Shown in pieces: positions 24,835 through 35,169 of a stretch of DNA of 64,000 nucleotides; within the stretch, counting starts at the first letter, position 1, and every line of letters begins with the position of its first letter. Under the pieces are notes generated by a model. It was not told where the DNA came from, searched no databases, and saw only the letters and a list, made by a program, of their open reading frames with translations. The stretch is taken from positions 38,876,053-38,940,052 of the forward strand of contig NC_091147.1 of assembly GCF_041381155.1 (NCBI RefSeq). Reading direction: 5' to 3'. The position numbers and the translations under genes are program-made. The DNA comes from Argopecten irradians (taxonomy: Eukaryota; Mollusca; Bivalvia; Pectinida; Pectinidae).

Positions 24835-26052
24835 ATAGATCTCCAGGACTGAGTTACGATCATTTGCAGATCGTATGGCGATATCCAGTCACAGATCGTA
24901 TGATGATCTCCAGGGGTTACGATCATTTGTAACAGATCGTATGATGATCTCCAGGGGTTACGATCACTTACAGATCGTATGAGGATCTCCAGGGGTTACG
25001 ATCACTTACAGATCGTATGAGGATCTCTAGGGGTTACGATCACTTACAGATCGTTTGAGGATCTCCAGGGATTACGATCACTTACATATCGTATGAGGAT
25101 CTCCAGGGGTTACGATCACTTACATATCGTATGAGGATCTCCAGGGTTACGATCACTTACATATCGTATGAGGATCTCCAGGGGTTACGATCACTTACAG
25201 ATCGTATGAGGATCTCCAGGGTTACGATCACTTACATATCGTATGAGGATCTCCAGGGGTTACGATCACTTACAGATCGTATGAGGATCTCCAGGGGTTA
25301 CGATCACTTACAGATCGTATGAGGATCTCCAGGGGTTACGATCACTTACAGATCGTATGAGGATCTCCAGGGTTACGATCACTTACAGATCGTATGAGGA
25401 TCTCCAGGGATTACGATCACTTACAGATCGTATGAGGATCTCCAGGGTTACGATCACTTACATATCGTATGAGGATCTCCAGGGGTTACGATCACTTACA
25501 GATCGTATGAGGATCTCCAGGGGTTACGATCACTTACAGATCGTATGAGGATCTCAAGGGGTTACGATCACTTACAGATCGTATGAGGATCTCCAGGGTT
25601 ACGATCACTTACAGATCGTATGAAGGATCTCCAGGGGTTACGATCACTTACAGATCGTATGAGGATCTCCAGGGTTACGATCACTTACAGATCGTATGAG
25701 GATCTCCAGGGGTTACGATCACTTACAGATCGTATGAGGATCTCCAGGGGTTACGATCACTTACAGATTGTATGAGGATCTCCAGGGGTTACGATCACTT
25801 ACAGATCGTATGAGGATCTCTAGGGGTTACGATCACTTACAGATTGTAATATGATGATCTCCAGGGGTTACGATCACTTACAGATCGTATGAGGATCTCC
25901 AGGTTTACGATCACTTACATATCGTATGAGGATCTCCAGGGGTTACGATCACTTACAGATCGTATGAGGATCTCCAGGGGTTACGATCACTTACAGATCG
26001 TATGAGGATCTCCAGGGGTTACGATTACTTACAGATCGTATGATGATCTCCA
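24835..26052 (+). repeat. 38-bp satellite array, right arm (about 30 units)
   Basis: Plus-strand unit CTCCAGGGGTTACGATCACT, then TACAGATCGTATGAGGAT. The array begins with CATCCTCGATAT, the very sequence of the MITE terminus. It ends in CTCCAG shared with the TRIM remnant's propeller codons. Confidence 0.95.
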
Positions 26053-27076
26053 GATAACAACATAGTTCTTAGTGACTAGGAGAACAAGAGACTGAAACTT
26101 GTTTACAGAAGTAGGATAGTACCTGGATCATTTGACCGTTCCACGAAACCCTAGTGATATGTTGTTTTTGGTGGACAACTGGCAGTCAATGTCTCTGATA
26201 AAGGTGTACATGTGGTAAAAGTGGAGACAAAAAAACTATCTCTGTCCATCAACATAGACAAAGAATTACGTGGTATCACACATAACAAACGGGAGGTTTT
26301 AGTAGTGAGTGAGGGTGGAGGCATCCTCGATATTCCGGGGCTTCCGATCACTTACGATCTCTACACCCCTGGACTATCTCATAGTAAAATTGGAGGCAAC
26401 AGAATAGGAACAGGTAATTTAGTCATTTGATGTATATCAAAAGAGCGTATAACGGTACACTGTGGTCGACTGTGTGGCTTCGATATTGGTCATCGCTCTC
26501 TCTGTAGTCTTCAAAGGAAATCTTTGCTGGCCTGTGATTGGTCAAATGTTTTCGGCTGAACTGCCTTCAATTTCACTATGAGATAGTCCAGGGGTGTAGA
26601 GATCGCTAGTGATCGGAAGCCCTGGAGTATCGAGGATGGGGTGGAGGAGGAGTGTACAGTCTAACACAGGACGGAGCCACTGACATGTTACACAAATATG
26701 ACTCAACATGCTGGAAGCTGGCACATGATACAGAGACAGGAGACATACTTGTAAGTACTGGTGATAACAAAAAGGGACAAGTCGCAGTGTCCACTCACCA
26801 GACAAACGCCGCACAGACGTGATGAAGGTTGATGTCGTGAGAGGTTCTGCTGGAATAGATGTAGACATGGAGGGGAACATCTACGTGTGTGGTTGTTTTT
26901 CACACAACGTCGTACAGATGTCTGGGGATGGGACACGTGTCCGGGAACTGTTGACATCTTCAGATGGAATACAGAATCAAAGGGTAATAGCTGTTAATGG
27001 TGAAAGGTTTGTGGTTGCCAACGCCAGTGATACTGCGGATGCCCGAAGCTACATTCGTATCGTTCAACTTTGCTGA
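26047..27076 (+). pseudogene. 5'-truncated TRIM remnant, right arm copy
   Basis: Mirror of 12930-13954. Homology starts at CTCCAGATAAC (PDN codons). It is interrupted by the MITE at 26322-26638 and ends with the usual C-terminus at the TGA 27074-27076. Compared with the left copy it has extra single-base indels, for example around 26160-26310. The last 85 codons (from 26819) remain open. No RING or B-box. Likely non-functional as a protein. Confidence 0.85.
26322..26638. mobile_element. MULE-like MITE in the right TRIM remnant
   Basis: Same insertion as at 13370-13685, mirrored. The 9-bp duplication GGGTGGAGG lies at 26313-26321 and 26639-26647. Because both arms share it, the insertion predates the inverted duplication or was copied by arm-to-arm conversion. 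Confidence 0.85.
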
Positions 27077-27499
27077 ATTGATGGAAACTAAGTTACTTTA
27101 CATAAATGCATTAAACATCACATCCCAAAAAATAACTTGTATGATGATTAAAATGAGAAAGTAATTAATGACGCTTGTCTGTTCATCTTTCATTTTCTAA
27201 TCTTTCGTCTACGAATCCGGTAGAGCCACTTGATGTAAGCTGAATTAAAGATGTTCTATTGATGGATATATAACAAGCCTTTGTTAATTTTCTCCACCTC
27301 ATGTTAGATATAGATCTTACATTTGTGGGTATGTATAGTGGTATAATTTGATATACCACGTACGAGCCTTTACACAAGTTGCATACCCAACTATCCAACA
27401 TTTCATATTCCACAGCCACGAGTGTAATGTTATATTTATCACATAGTTTACATTAATGGACAAAATGAATTATAACTGAAATGAAATGTTTCTAGTTAT
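27077..27499. other. 3' flank of the right TRIM remnant
   Basis: Mirror of 12511-12929, homologous to TRIM 3' flanks. Nothing coding is seen. Confidence 0.4.
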
Positions 27500-27733
27500 A
27501 CCGTAGTGCGCTTTTGTAGATATCGTCCCATTAACAGACAAGTCATTTAAGGATGTGTCAGGTATATTGGTGGAGGAAAGCAGGAGTACCATGAGAAAAA
27601 CCACCTACCAGCGGCCAGTACCTGGCAACTATATATCCTACGTGGGATTCAGCCTTGCAACTCAGAGGTGGAGGGCTTGTGGTAATATGTCGGAACAGTT
27701 AAACCACTAGGCCAACGCGCTCCCTTTTGGCTA
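27500..27733 (-). mobile_element. tRNA-derived SINE, right arm copy
   Basis: Inverse copy of 12278-12510, with the tRNA-like head at the right end. Confidence 0.65.
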
Positions 27734-27764
27734 CCAACACAATTGCATAATACCAAATCCTAAT

Positions 27765-27945
27765 TAATGCTACACGTGATGTCACTTTATGACACATCCT
27801 AATTAATACTACATGTGATGTCACATATTGATTATGACATCCTAATTAATACTACATGTGATGTCACATATTGATTATGACATCCTAATTAATACTACAC
27901 GTGATGTCACACATTGATTATAACATTCTACATGTGATGTTTTAT
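27765..27945 (-). repeat. Short 43-bp satellite block, right arm
   Basis: Mirror of 12066-12250. It lies upstream of the TRIM gene at 29918, in the same orientation relative to the gene as the other blocks. Confidence 0.9.
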
Positions 27946-28659
27946 TCACGGCACATACTATAAATCTAAATATAGTTATTTAACTGTAAAAATATATTTG
28001 TATTTATGATTATTCTGCAGAACATTCCATTTTTATGCGCTGAACAGAAAAAAATACCACAAAAATTTGCAAAACATTATGATTTTTGGCCTAAAAAAGG
28101 AAATTCTTTTTCTTAAATATACCTGAAAATGGGGATTTCTGTCACAATGGCAAAACAATCTAAATTATTGCATTGTTCTTGTGTTTATTGATACGTTATA
28201 TATGTCCTCAGACCAAAATTATTTTCACTATATAATTGTATATGTTATACCAAACAAAAATAAAAATTACATATTTTCAAAATTTTGCAGAAAAAAGTTA
28301 AATTGATTTAAGCTATTTAAAATTAAGCCGCAATCGAATCAGAAAGTGTCCCAGACCTGCTCGTTTTCGAGATATTCCATCAATATGTTACAAACCTACA
28401 ATGTTATAGGAAAATCCGGAAAATGATGAAAAAAATCACTCAACATTTTGTTCTATCGTAAAATAAACCTCGCAAAATGCATTAAAACAAAATTATTCAT
28501 GTAGTACAGTTATTATTTTAAAACATATGCAAACAGTATACACATAGATGCAATAGCTAAGCAAGAAAATATTTTTCACCAACTTTAAAAAATTCATCAT
28601 GCAATGCATTCGTCTACAACAACACGGAAGAATTATTGTGATCATATTTTAGATCTATA
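27946..28659. other. Upstream flank of the right TRIM gene
   Basis: Mirror of 11346-12065. AT-rich, no gene seen, probably promoter-proximal. Confidence 0.35.
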
Positions 28660-28717
28660 GTTACTTCCCTTTGTAACGTTCCGTATCTATGGGAGTGATC
28701 TGTGGTGACTGTGAGTG
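28660..28717 (+). promoter_or_regulatory. Probable non-coding exon 1 of the right TRIM gene
   Basis: Conserved block ending at G28717, followed by the strong donor GTGAGTATT (28718). Exon status is inferred. Confidence 0.4.
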
Positions 28718-29888
28718 GTGAGTATTGTGCGGTTCATGTACACAGTGTATTCAGGATTTTTCATTCGAAGAACTAGATATCATAGTTTAATCACTGGGCT
28801 ATCTTGTGTATAACATTAAGTATAGTGTATTGACATCATTAATCGACAAATTAATCCTCAAGTCTGTACTGTAACGCTAACGAAGTAGAAACCGAAAGTA
28901 GAGAAAAAACAATGACAAAAATATACAATCTGATTCAAATACAGACGATATCATAACTCCAATGGATAAAGGTCAATGATCTGAAAACATCCCATTATAT
29001 AACTACGGGTCAATCAAATGTCTGCTTCCAAAATCTTGGAAATGTGTTTCGGGGGACGAGATAGTTTGAAAGCGTTGTTAAATTTGTTTTTTTATGTAGT
29101 CATTTCGCCCAAAGAGCATAACAAATCTTAACGTAATATGTATAATGGGACGACATGTCATTTTCACTTAATGTAACAATTATGTATAAAATGCATTTAA
29201 TCTGAAGTACAGAACGTGAACCCATACATTTGTATGTGATGTCTTCAGATCCTCCATTTATTTAACGAATTGATCATATGGATCTGTCTTTATGTCAAAT
29301 TGAGAAAAATATTTACAAATTTAATTATCTTCCTGCTTATTAATAACTGTAGTTGTGATTCATATATCAAGTCTTAGCTGAATTTGTTATATTAGTTTTA
29401 CTTAAAGTTTAAGACCCCGTGTAAACGTGTGATTTTTTGTATGCCTATATATCACTTCTTAGGTGTAGTTGGACATAACTTGTTACTAAAAAGAGTCTAT
29501 GTATGCACCTGTCCTAACCTTAGATATTACTGTTGACTCTTACAATGTTGTGAAACTTGTGTTGTTTGTAAATTTTGGTAAAATATGCAAAAAAAAAAAT
29601 TGTAGATTTCAGTAAACATAATGAAATGGTTATTTGGTGACAGAAATATGTACTGAATCATGTGGACTTGCAGAACTCAAATCTACAATTGTTTGCATAC
29701 TTTTTGCAGTCATATGAATGTCCTGTGAAATGGTAAAAACATCATACCCTCGAAATTAACTGGCTATATGATAGAATGAATTAAATATATACATGTATAC
29801 AAATATAGTATAATGCACTTTTTCTTTTTTAGCAAACATGATACCAAATTCATTACATTTAATTACCTTTATGATGATTAATTTTTAG
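28718..29888 (+). other. 5' UTR intron of the right TRIM gene
   Basis: Bounded by donor GTGAGTATT and acceptor AATTTTTAG ending at 29888. Nothing coding is seen. Confidence 0.5.
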
Positions 29889-29917
29889 ATCGACCTTGAT
29901 CACTACCGATAACTCCA

Positions 29918-30826
29918 ATGGCTGAAGGCGGACGTCCTCCAGAACTCGACCTACATTTACTTGAGTGTCCAATCTGCCTTGATAGACTCCAACAACCCAA
30001 GTCCCTACCTTGTCTACACAGCTTCTGTCAGGAATGTCTTGGGACTTACATCGCCAAGGAAATATCTGGGAAGAGGATGTCAGATACATCATTTCCCTGT
30101 CCAATCTGTCGGAGGACGACCTCCCCTGTCAATCAAGCTGATCCAAAGGAGAAATGGGCGGAACAGTTCCCGACTAATGTCGTAATCCAGGACTTGATCC
30201 AGCTAAAGGAACGTTCATCTGAATTACCATACTGCAAACCTTGCCAAACCAAAGGTAACCCGACTAATCCAGCCAAATTTTGGTGTAAAATGATGAACGC
30301 TCATTTTTGTGAGAACTGTAAGGAACAACATCATGACATCATACACAATGACTGTGATATCTTAGATATCAGTGAGTATGATATCAGTAGGTCAAAACCG
30401 GAGGAACTGGTCCCGAAGTGTGATCAACATGAAAAAAAAATCCGTTGGTATTGTGAGAAGCACCAACGTCTTGGGTGCCATGTATGCATGATCAAATACC
30501 ACAGGCAGTGTGAACAGGAAGTGGTGATGACAGCCAAGGAATATTTAGAGAGGTTAAAAAGTGGGACACAACTAAGAGACACGAAAGAGATGCTGAAGAA
30601 AGGGGCTGAGGCCATGAAGTCGTTAGTGAAGGACTTTGAAGAACAGATCCATACCTTAGTTCAAAATCAAGAAAATGCTCTGAAGAGCATCACAGATCTA
30701 CGCCAGAGGATCGAGGAAGAACTAGATGAATGTCAGAAAGCCGTCACGGATGATTTGGTCACAAAGTATAAGGATGAGAAAGAGAACATCGAGGTGTCGT
30801 TACGGCAATGTGATGTGATCGTCTGA
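29918..30826 (+). CDS. TRIM protein, 5' ORF (RING, B-boxes, coiled-coil start; 302 aa), cut by a frameshift
   Basis: The first 163 residues are identical to the intact TRIM protein at 8115-10091: RING C17-C64, B-box motifs 106-143 and 168-198. From residue 164 the two differ (ELVPK against ESLSK), so the palindrome edge lies inside the gene. The coiled coil follows to about residue 295. At 30810-30819 the five bases GTGAT occur twice in a row where the paralogues have one copy. The frame shifts and ends at TGA 30824-30826, after CDVIV. If real, the product is a ligase with zinc domains and part of the coiled coil but no propeller, which could act without substrate binding or interfere with intact relatives. 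Sequencing error is a fair alternative. The start is the conserved ATG, 29 bases after the acceptor. Confidence 0.8.
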   Translation: MAEGGRPPELDLHLLECPICLDRLQQPKSLPCLHSFCQECLGTYIAKEISGKRMSDTSFPCPICRRTTSPVNQADPKEKWAEQFPTNVVIQDLIQLKERSSELPYCKPCQTKGNPTNPAKFWCKMMNAHFCENCKEQHHDIIHNDCDILDISEYDISRSKPEELVPKCDQHEKKIRWYCEKHQRLGCHVCMIKYHRQCEQEVVMTAKEYLERLKSGTQLRDTKEMLKKGAEAMKSLVKDFEEQIHTLVQNQENALKSITDLRQRIEEELDECQKAVTDDLVTKYKDEKENIEVSLRQCDVIV

Positions 30827-31896
30827 TGAAGGGTATGCTAAATACTATGAAGTCCTCCGTCAAAGCTGTAGAGGAAAACAACCCCATGGAGGTTATAATG
30901 ATGTATCAGAGGGGACAGGCCGAGATCGAGTCATGTCAGGACCTGATCAAAGACATGAGGGAGCCCTATACATCCGTCAGTATTCAGCATCAGGTTCCTA
31001 AACCTGGCACTCATGGTGATCACATGTTGGGGAAGATTGTGATCGAGAAACAGGAGCGACGTTTCCCTGTTGATCCTGGGTTCCTTCCACTGCCACTGTC
31101 AGAACGCCAAGCGAAGGAGATAAGGAAGTTCAACGTACGTATTCCAGCTGATAAATCGACTGTTAGGATATGTGGAATTGTGTACCTTCCAGATAACAAC
31201 ATAGTAGTTAGTGACAGTACAAACAAGAGACTGAAACTGTTTACAGACGAAGGACAGTACCTGGATCAGTTGACCGTTCCTGGAAATCCCTTTGATATGT
31301 GTTTGGTGAACAACACTACTGTGGCAGTCGCTGTCTGTGGTAAAGGTGTACATGTGGTAAAAGTGGAGGACAAAAAACTATCTCTGTCATCTGTCATCAA
31401 CATAGACAAACAATTACTTGGTATCACATATACAGACGGGAGGTTTGTAGTGAGTGATTATGATGGAGGAGTGTACAGTCTAACACAGGACGGAGCCACT
31501 GACATGTTACACAAATATGACACAACATGCTGGAACCTGGCACATGATACAGAGACAGGTGACATACTCGTCAGTACTTTTAGCAACACAAACGGACAAG
31601 TCGCTGTGTCCAGACTGTCGCCAGACAAACGCCGCACGGACGTGTTGAAGGTTGGTGTCGTGAGAGGTTCTAAAGGAATAGACGTAGACAGGGAGGGAAA
31701 CATCTACGTGTGTGGTTTTCATTCACACAACGTCGTACAGATGTCTGGGGATGGGACACGTGTCCGGGAACTACTGACATCTACAGATGGAATACAGAAA
31801 CCAAGGGCAATAGCTGTTAATGGCGCCAAGTTTGTGGTTTCCAACAGTGATACTGAGGATGATCGTAGCTTCATTCGTATCTTTCAACTCTGCTGA
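30826..31896 (+). CDS. TRIM protein, 3' ORF (coiled-coil end and NHL-like propeller; 356 aa)
   Basis: This continues the gene after the GTGAT duplication. Its first ATG overlaps the previous stop by one base (TGATG), and its frame matches the Met-Lys-Gly-Met of the intact gene. It carries the last coiled-coil part and the full six-blade-like propeller (blades with NNIVVSD, GGVYSLTQDG, GNIYVCG) and ends at 31894-31896. The protein differs from 8115-10091 at many sites, so this half was not homogenised with the left gene. An AATAAA lies at 31924-31929. In eukaryotes a downstream ORF like this is normally not translated efficiently. I therefore read it as the second half of one disrupted gene, or of an intact gene with a base-calling error. 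Confidence 0.8.
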   Translation: MKGMLNTMKSSVKAVEENNPMEVIMMYQRGQAEIESCQDLIKDMREPYTSVSIQHQVPKPGTHGDHMLGKIVIEKQERRFPVDPGFLPLPLSERQAKEIRKFNVRIPADKSTVRICGIVYLPDNNIVVSDSTNKRLKLFTDEGQYLDQLTVPGNPFDMCLVNNTTVAVAVCGKGVHVVKVEDKKLSLSSVINIDKQLLGITYTDGRFVVSDYDGGVYSLTQDGATDMLHKYDTTCWNLAHDTETGDILVSTFSNTNGQVAVSRLSPDKRRTDVLKVGVVRGSKGIDVDREGNIYVCGFHSHNVVQMSGDGTRVRELLTSTDGIQKPRAIAVNGAKFVVSNSDTEDDRSFIRIFQLC

Positions 31897-33429
31897 ATTA
31901 ATGGAAACTGTGTGATACATTACAATAAATTACAATAATATAACAACAAACAAGGAAATAATTAACTTTTAAAAATCACATTCGAAAAAATAAGTTGTGA
32001 GATGATTGAAATAAGACATTAATGACACTTTCTGTTCACTTTCACTTTATAAAGTTTCATCTCAGAATTCCAGTAGAACCACTTTAATTATGTTGACTGA
32101 TGTTACTATTAAAGAATTAAAGATCCGTTTATATAATTTGATATACAACAAGGCTTTGTTAATGTTCACCACCTCACGTTAGATATAGATCTTCTTACAC
32201 TCCTGGCTATGTAGTATGGAAATAATTTCTAAAATGGGATCATTTGATATACCACGTACAATTCTTTACACAAGTTACATACCCAATTATTCAACAACAT
32301 TTATATGTTTCAAATATTACACAGCCACGAGTGTAATATTCTATTGATCACATCGCTAACATTAATGACTAAAGTTTCACCACAGTTTCCATTTATTTAA
32401 ATGAATTAAATCATAAAATGAAATGTTTTCTAGCTTATACCGTACGTGTTTTTGTAGTACTTGGGGCACCAAACATGCAGATTGTGGAAATGCATCACTT
32501 AAACCCTTATATTAAACTTTTTTTTCTTTAAAAAAAAGTCCCACTATGTTTCATATGACATAACATTGAATATGTACATTAGTATCAATTGGGGATGTCC
32601 CATAATATACCATATTTGCATGTTTTATAATCTATAGCCGTCATTTCCTGACAGAGTAATGTCAAAGAATGAATTCGATGTCTATGCTTTGTAAAGTTGA
32701 ACCAGTCAAACCATCGCTCCCAATCTCCATGCCATAAACACTAAGTAAACATAAATGGCATGTGTTATATTGGTGACAGAATATATGTACATGTGAAACC
32801 TGTGTACTTGCACATGTGATCCTGAAATCTACGATTTTTTGCATATTTTACTAAATTTAAAAACAACACATACAATCTATTAGTCAACTGTAAAAACTAA
32901 GGTTACGGTTCTAAGGTTTAAGTTCTATTCAAGTACACCTAAGAAGTGATATATAGGCATACAAAAAATAACAAGTTTAAACATGGGCCTAATTATAGAC
33001 TACCGCAGAACCAAAAGATTCGCTATATACGATATATTGAGGTTTGCCACTGTCCAGGTTAAATGGAGTTTTCAAGTCCTGGTCACCTGTCACTGAAATT
33101 TTGAAGAATGGCTAGCATCTGGCATACCTGTGAATAAAAAAAGAAATAAAGATCTACCATCATGCTAAACTTTTAATGTGGGGTTCCATCTTATGTTGAA
33201 TTCCGCGCCAAAAATTGACCAAAATATTCATGAAATTCCAATATGATTACCCTCCCCCCTGTCATGACACACACTTGACATAATTTTGATTTATCCTTTA
33301 CATATTTTACATCTTCATGTATTGCCCAACCCACACATTAAACATTTGAAACTGATGCGCCCTGAATACCCAATCAGCAGGCTTATGACATTCACCTAAT
33401 TTATATAAAATCTTGTGCCCAAAAGGGGA
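31897..33429. other. Rearranged non-coding region between two TRIM copies
   Basis: 31897-32350 is a diverged TRIM 3' flank. 32730-33000 resembles the TRIM intron (10340-10620), but in the orientation opposite to that expected for the TRIM copy at 33831, so a piece has been inverted. No gene is seen. Confidence 0.45.
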
Positions 33430-33705
33430 CATATTGATTATGACATCCTAATTAATACTACATGTGATGTGATTATTGATTATGACGGTCCCTAATTAAT
33501 ATACATGTGATGTCACATATTGATTTATGACTATCCTAATTAATACTACAATGTGAAAATAAAATCACGTATATTGATTTGAACTAATTAAAACGATGGA
33601 AATCATTGATTATGAATCCTTTAATACTACATGTGATGTCACATATTGATTATGACATCCTAATTCGCGAAAATACTACATGTGATGTCACATATTGATT
33701 ATGAC
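33430..33705 (-). repeat. 43-bp satellite block, indel-rich
   Basis: About six degenerate units with many one-base insertions and losses, directly upstream of the acceptor of the truncated TRIM copy. Orientation relative to that gene is as in the other blocks. Confidence 0.85.
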
Positions 33706-33830
33706 ATTAACTGGCTATAATAGAACATGTTGAATATATTGATTATGAATCCTAGAATTTACTTGTTTTTAGCAAACAGGATTTACCACGTTCATAATAT
33801 TTAATTGCTTTTATTATTATTTATTTTTAG

Positions 33831-35165
33831 ATCCACTTTAAACACTACCAATACGTACAATGGCTGAAGGCGGACGTCCTCCAGAACTTGACCTACATAC
33901 TTACTTGAGTGTCCAATCTGCCTTGAAAGACTCCAACAACCCAAGATCCCTACCTTGTCTACACAGCTTCTGTCAGGAATGTCTTGGGACTTACATCGAC
34001 AAGGAAATATCAGAGAAGAGGTGTCAGATACCTCATTTCCCTGTCCAATCTGTCGTGAGGACGACCTCCCCTGTCAATCAAGCTGAACCAAAGGAGAAAT
34101 GGGCGGAACAGTTCCCGACTAATGTCGTGATCCAGGACCTGATCCAGCTAGAGGAACGTTCATCTGAATTACCATACTTGCAAACCCTGCCAGACCAAAG
34201 TACTACACTTGACAAAGCCAGCCAAGTTCTGTGCAAAATGATGAACACCTCATTTTTGTGAGAACTGTAAGGAACACTATCAAGACATCATACACAATGA
34301 CTGTGATATCTTAGATATACAGTGAGTATGATATCAGCAGGTCATAACCGGAGGATCTCTTTCGAAATGTGATCAACATGAAGAAAAAATCCTTTGGTAT
34401 TGTGAGAAAGTCACACGACCTTGGGTGCCATGTATGCATGATCAAATACCACAGGCAAGTAACAGGAAGTGTTGTAAGAGGGCGACAGCCAAGGAATATT
34501 TAGAGAGTTTAAAAAGTGGACAAAACTAAGAGACATGAAAGAGATGCTGAAGAAAGGGGCTGAGGCCATGAAGTCGTTATAATGAAGGACTTTGATGAAC
34601 ATCCAAACCTAATGGTTCAAAATCAAGAAAATGCTCTAAAGAGCATCACAGATCTACGCCAGAGGATCGATGAAGAACTAGATGAATGTCAGAAAGCCGT
34701 CACGGATGATTTGGTCACAAAGTATATAAGATGAGAAAGATAACATTTGACATCCTCGTTAATCGGCAATGTGATTCGTCTGATGAAGTGTATGCTAAAT
34801 ACCACATGAAGTCCTCCGTCAAAGCTGTAGAGGAAAACAACCCCATTGAGGCTATAATGATGTATCAGAGGGGACAGGCGCCGAGATCGAGTCATGTCAG
34901 GACCTGATCAAAGACATGAGGGAGCCCTATACATCCGTCTGATAACTTCAGCATCAGGATCCTAAACCTGGCACTCATGGTGATCACATGTTGGGGAAGA
35001 TTGTGATTGAGAAACTTGGGCGACGTTTCCCTGTTGATCCTGGGTTCCTTCGACTGCCCATTTGTCAGAACGCCAATGAAGGAGATAAGGAAGTTCAACG
35101 TAAGTACGCATTTCCAGCTGATCATAACGCTGTTTGATACATGGGCTTGTGTACCCTCCAGAATA
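33831..35165 (+). pseudogene. Truncated, indel-riddled TRIM copy (5' part to first propeller codons)
   Basis: Starts with the conserved acceptor (TTATTTTTAG ending at 33830) and ATG at 33860. Its 5' UTR matches the left-edge TRIM gene best (AAACACT.CCAATAC). RING, B-boxes, coiled coil and the linker can all be followed, but small indels shift the frame repeatedly; the first RING cysteines are already out of frame. Homology ends at CTCCAGAATAAC (about 35150-35165), the same PDNN codons at which the arm remnants begin. The 43-bp satellite follows at once. Substitutions are few and indels many, which suggests poor consensus quality as much as decay. Confidence 0.8.
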
Positions 35166-35169
35166 ACTG

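Larger units (their letters stand above)
20413..30385. repeat. Right arm of the giant inverted repeat (about 10 kb)
   Basis: Inverse copy of 9624-19304. It is longer mainly because the TG-rich tract is longer. Arm-to-arm differences in the TRIM remnant are mostly single-base indels in runs. The outer edge lies near codon 157-163 of the TRIM gene at 29918. Confidence 0.9.

Noticed and set aside
14451-25548. ORFs repeating RISRVTITY / YEDLQGLRSLTD
   Set aside because: Translations of the 38-bp satellite. Frame is kept only between some units; no start context or conserved domain.
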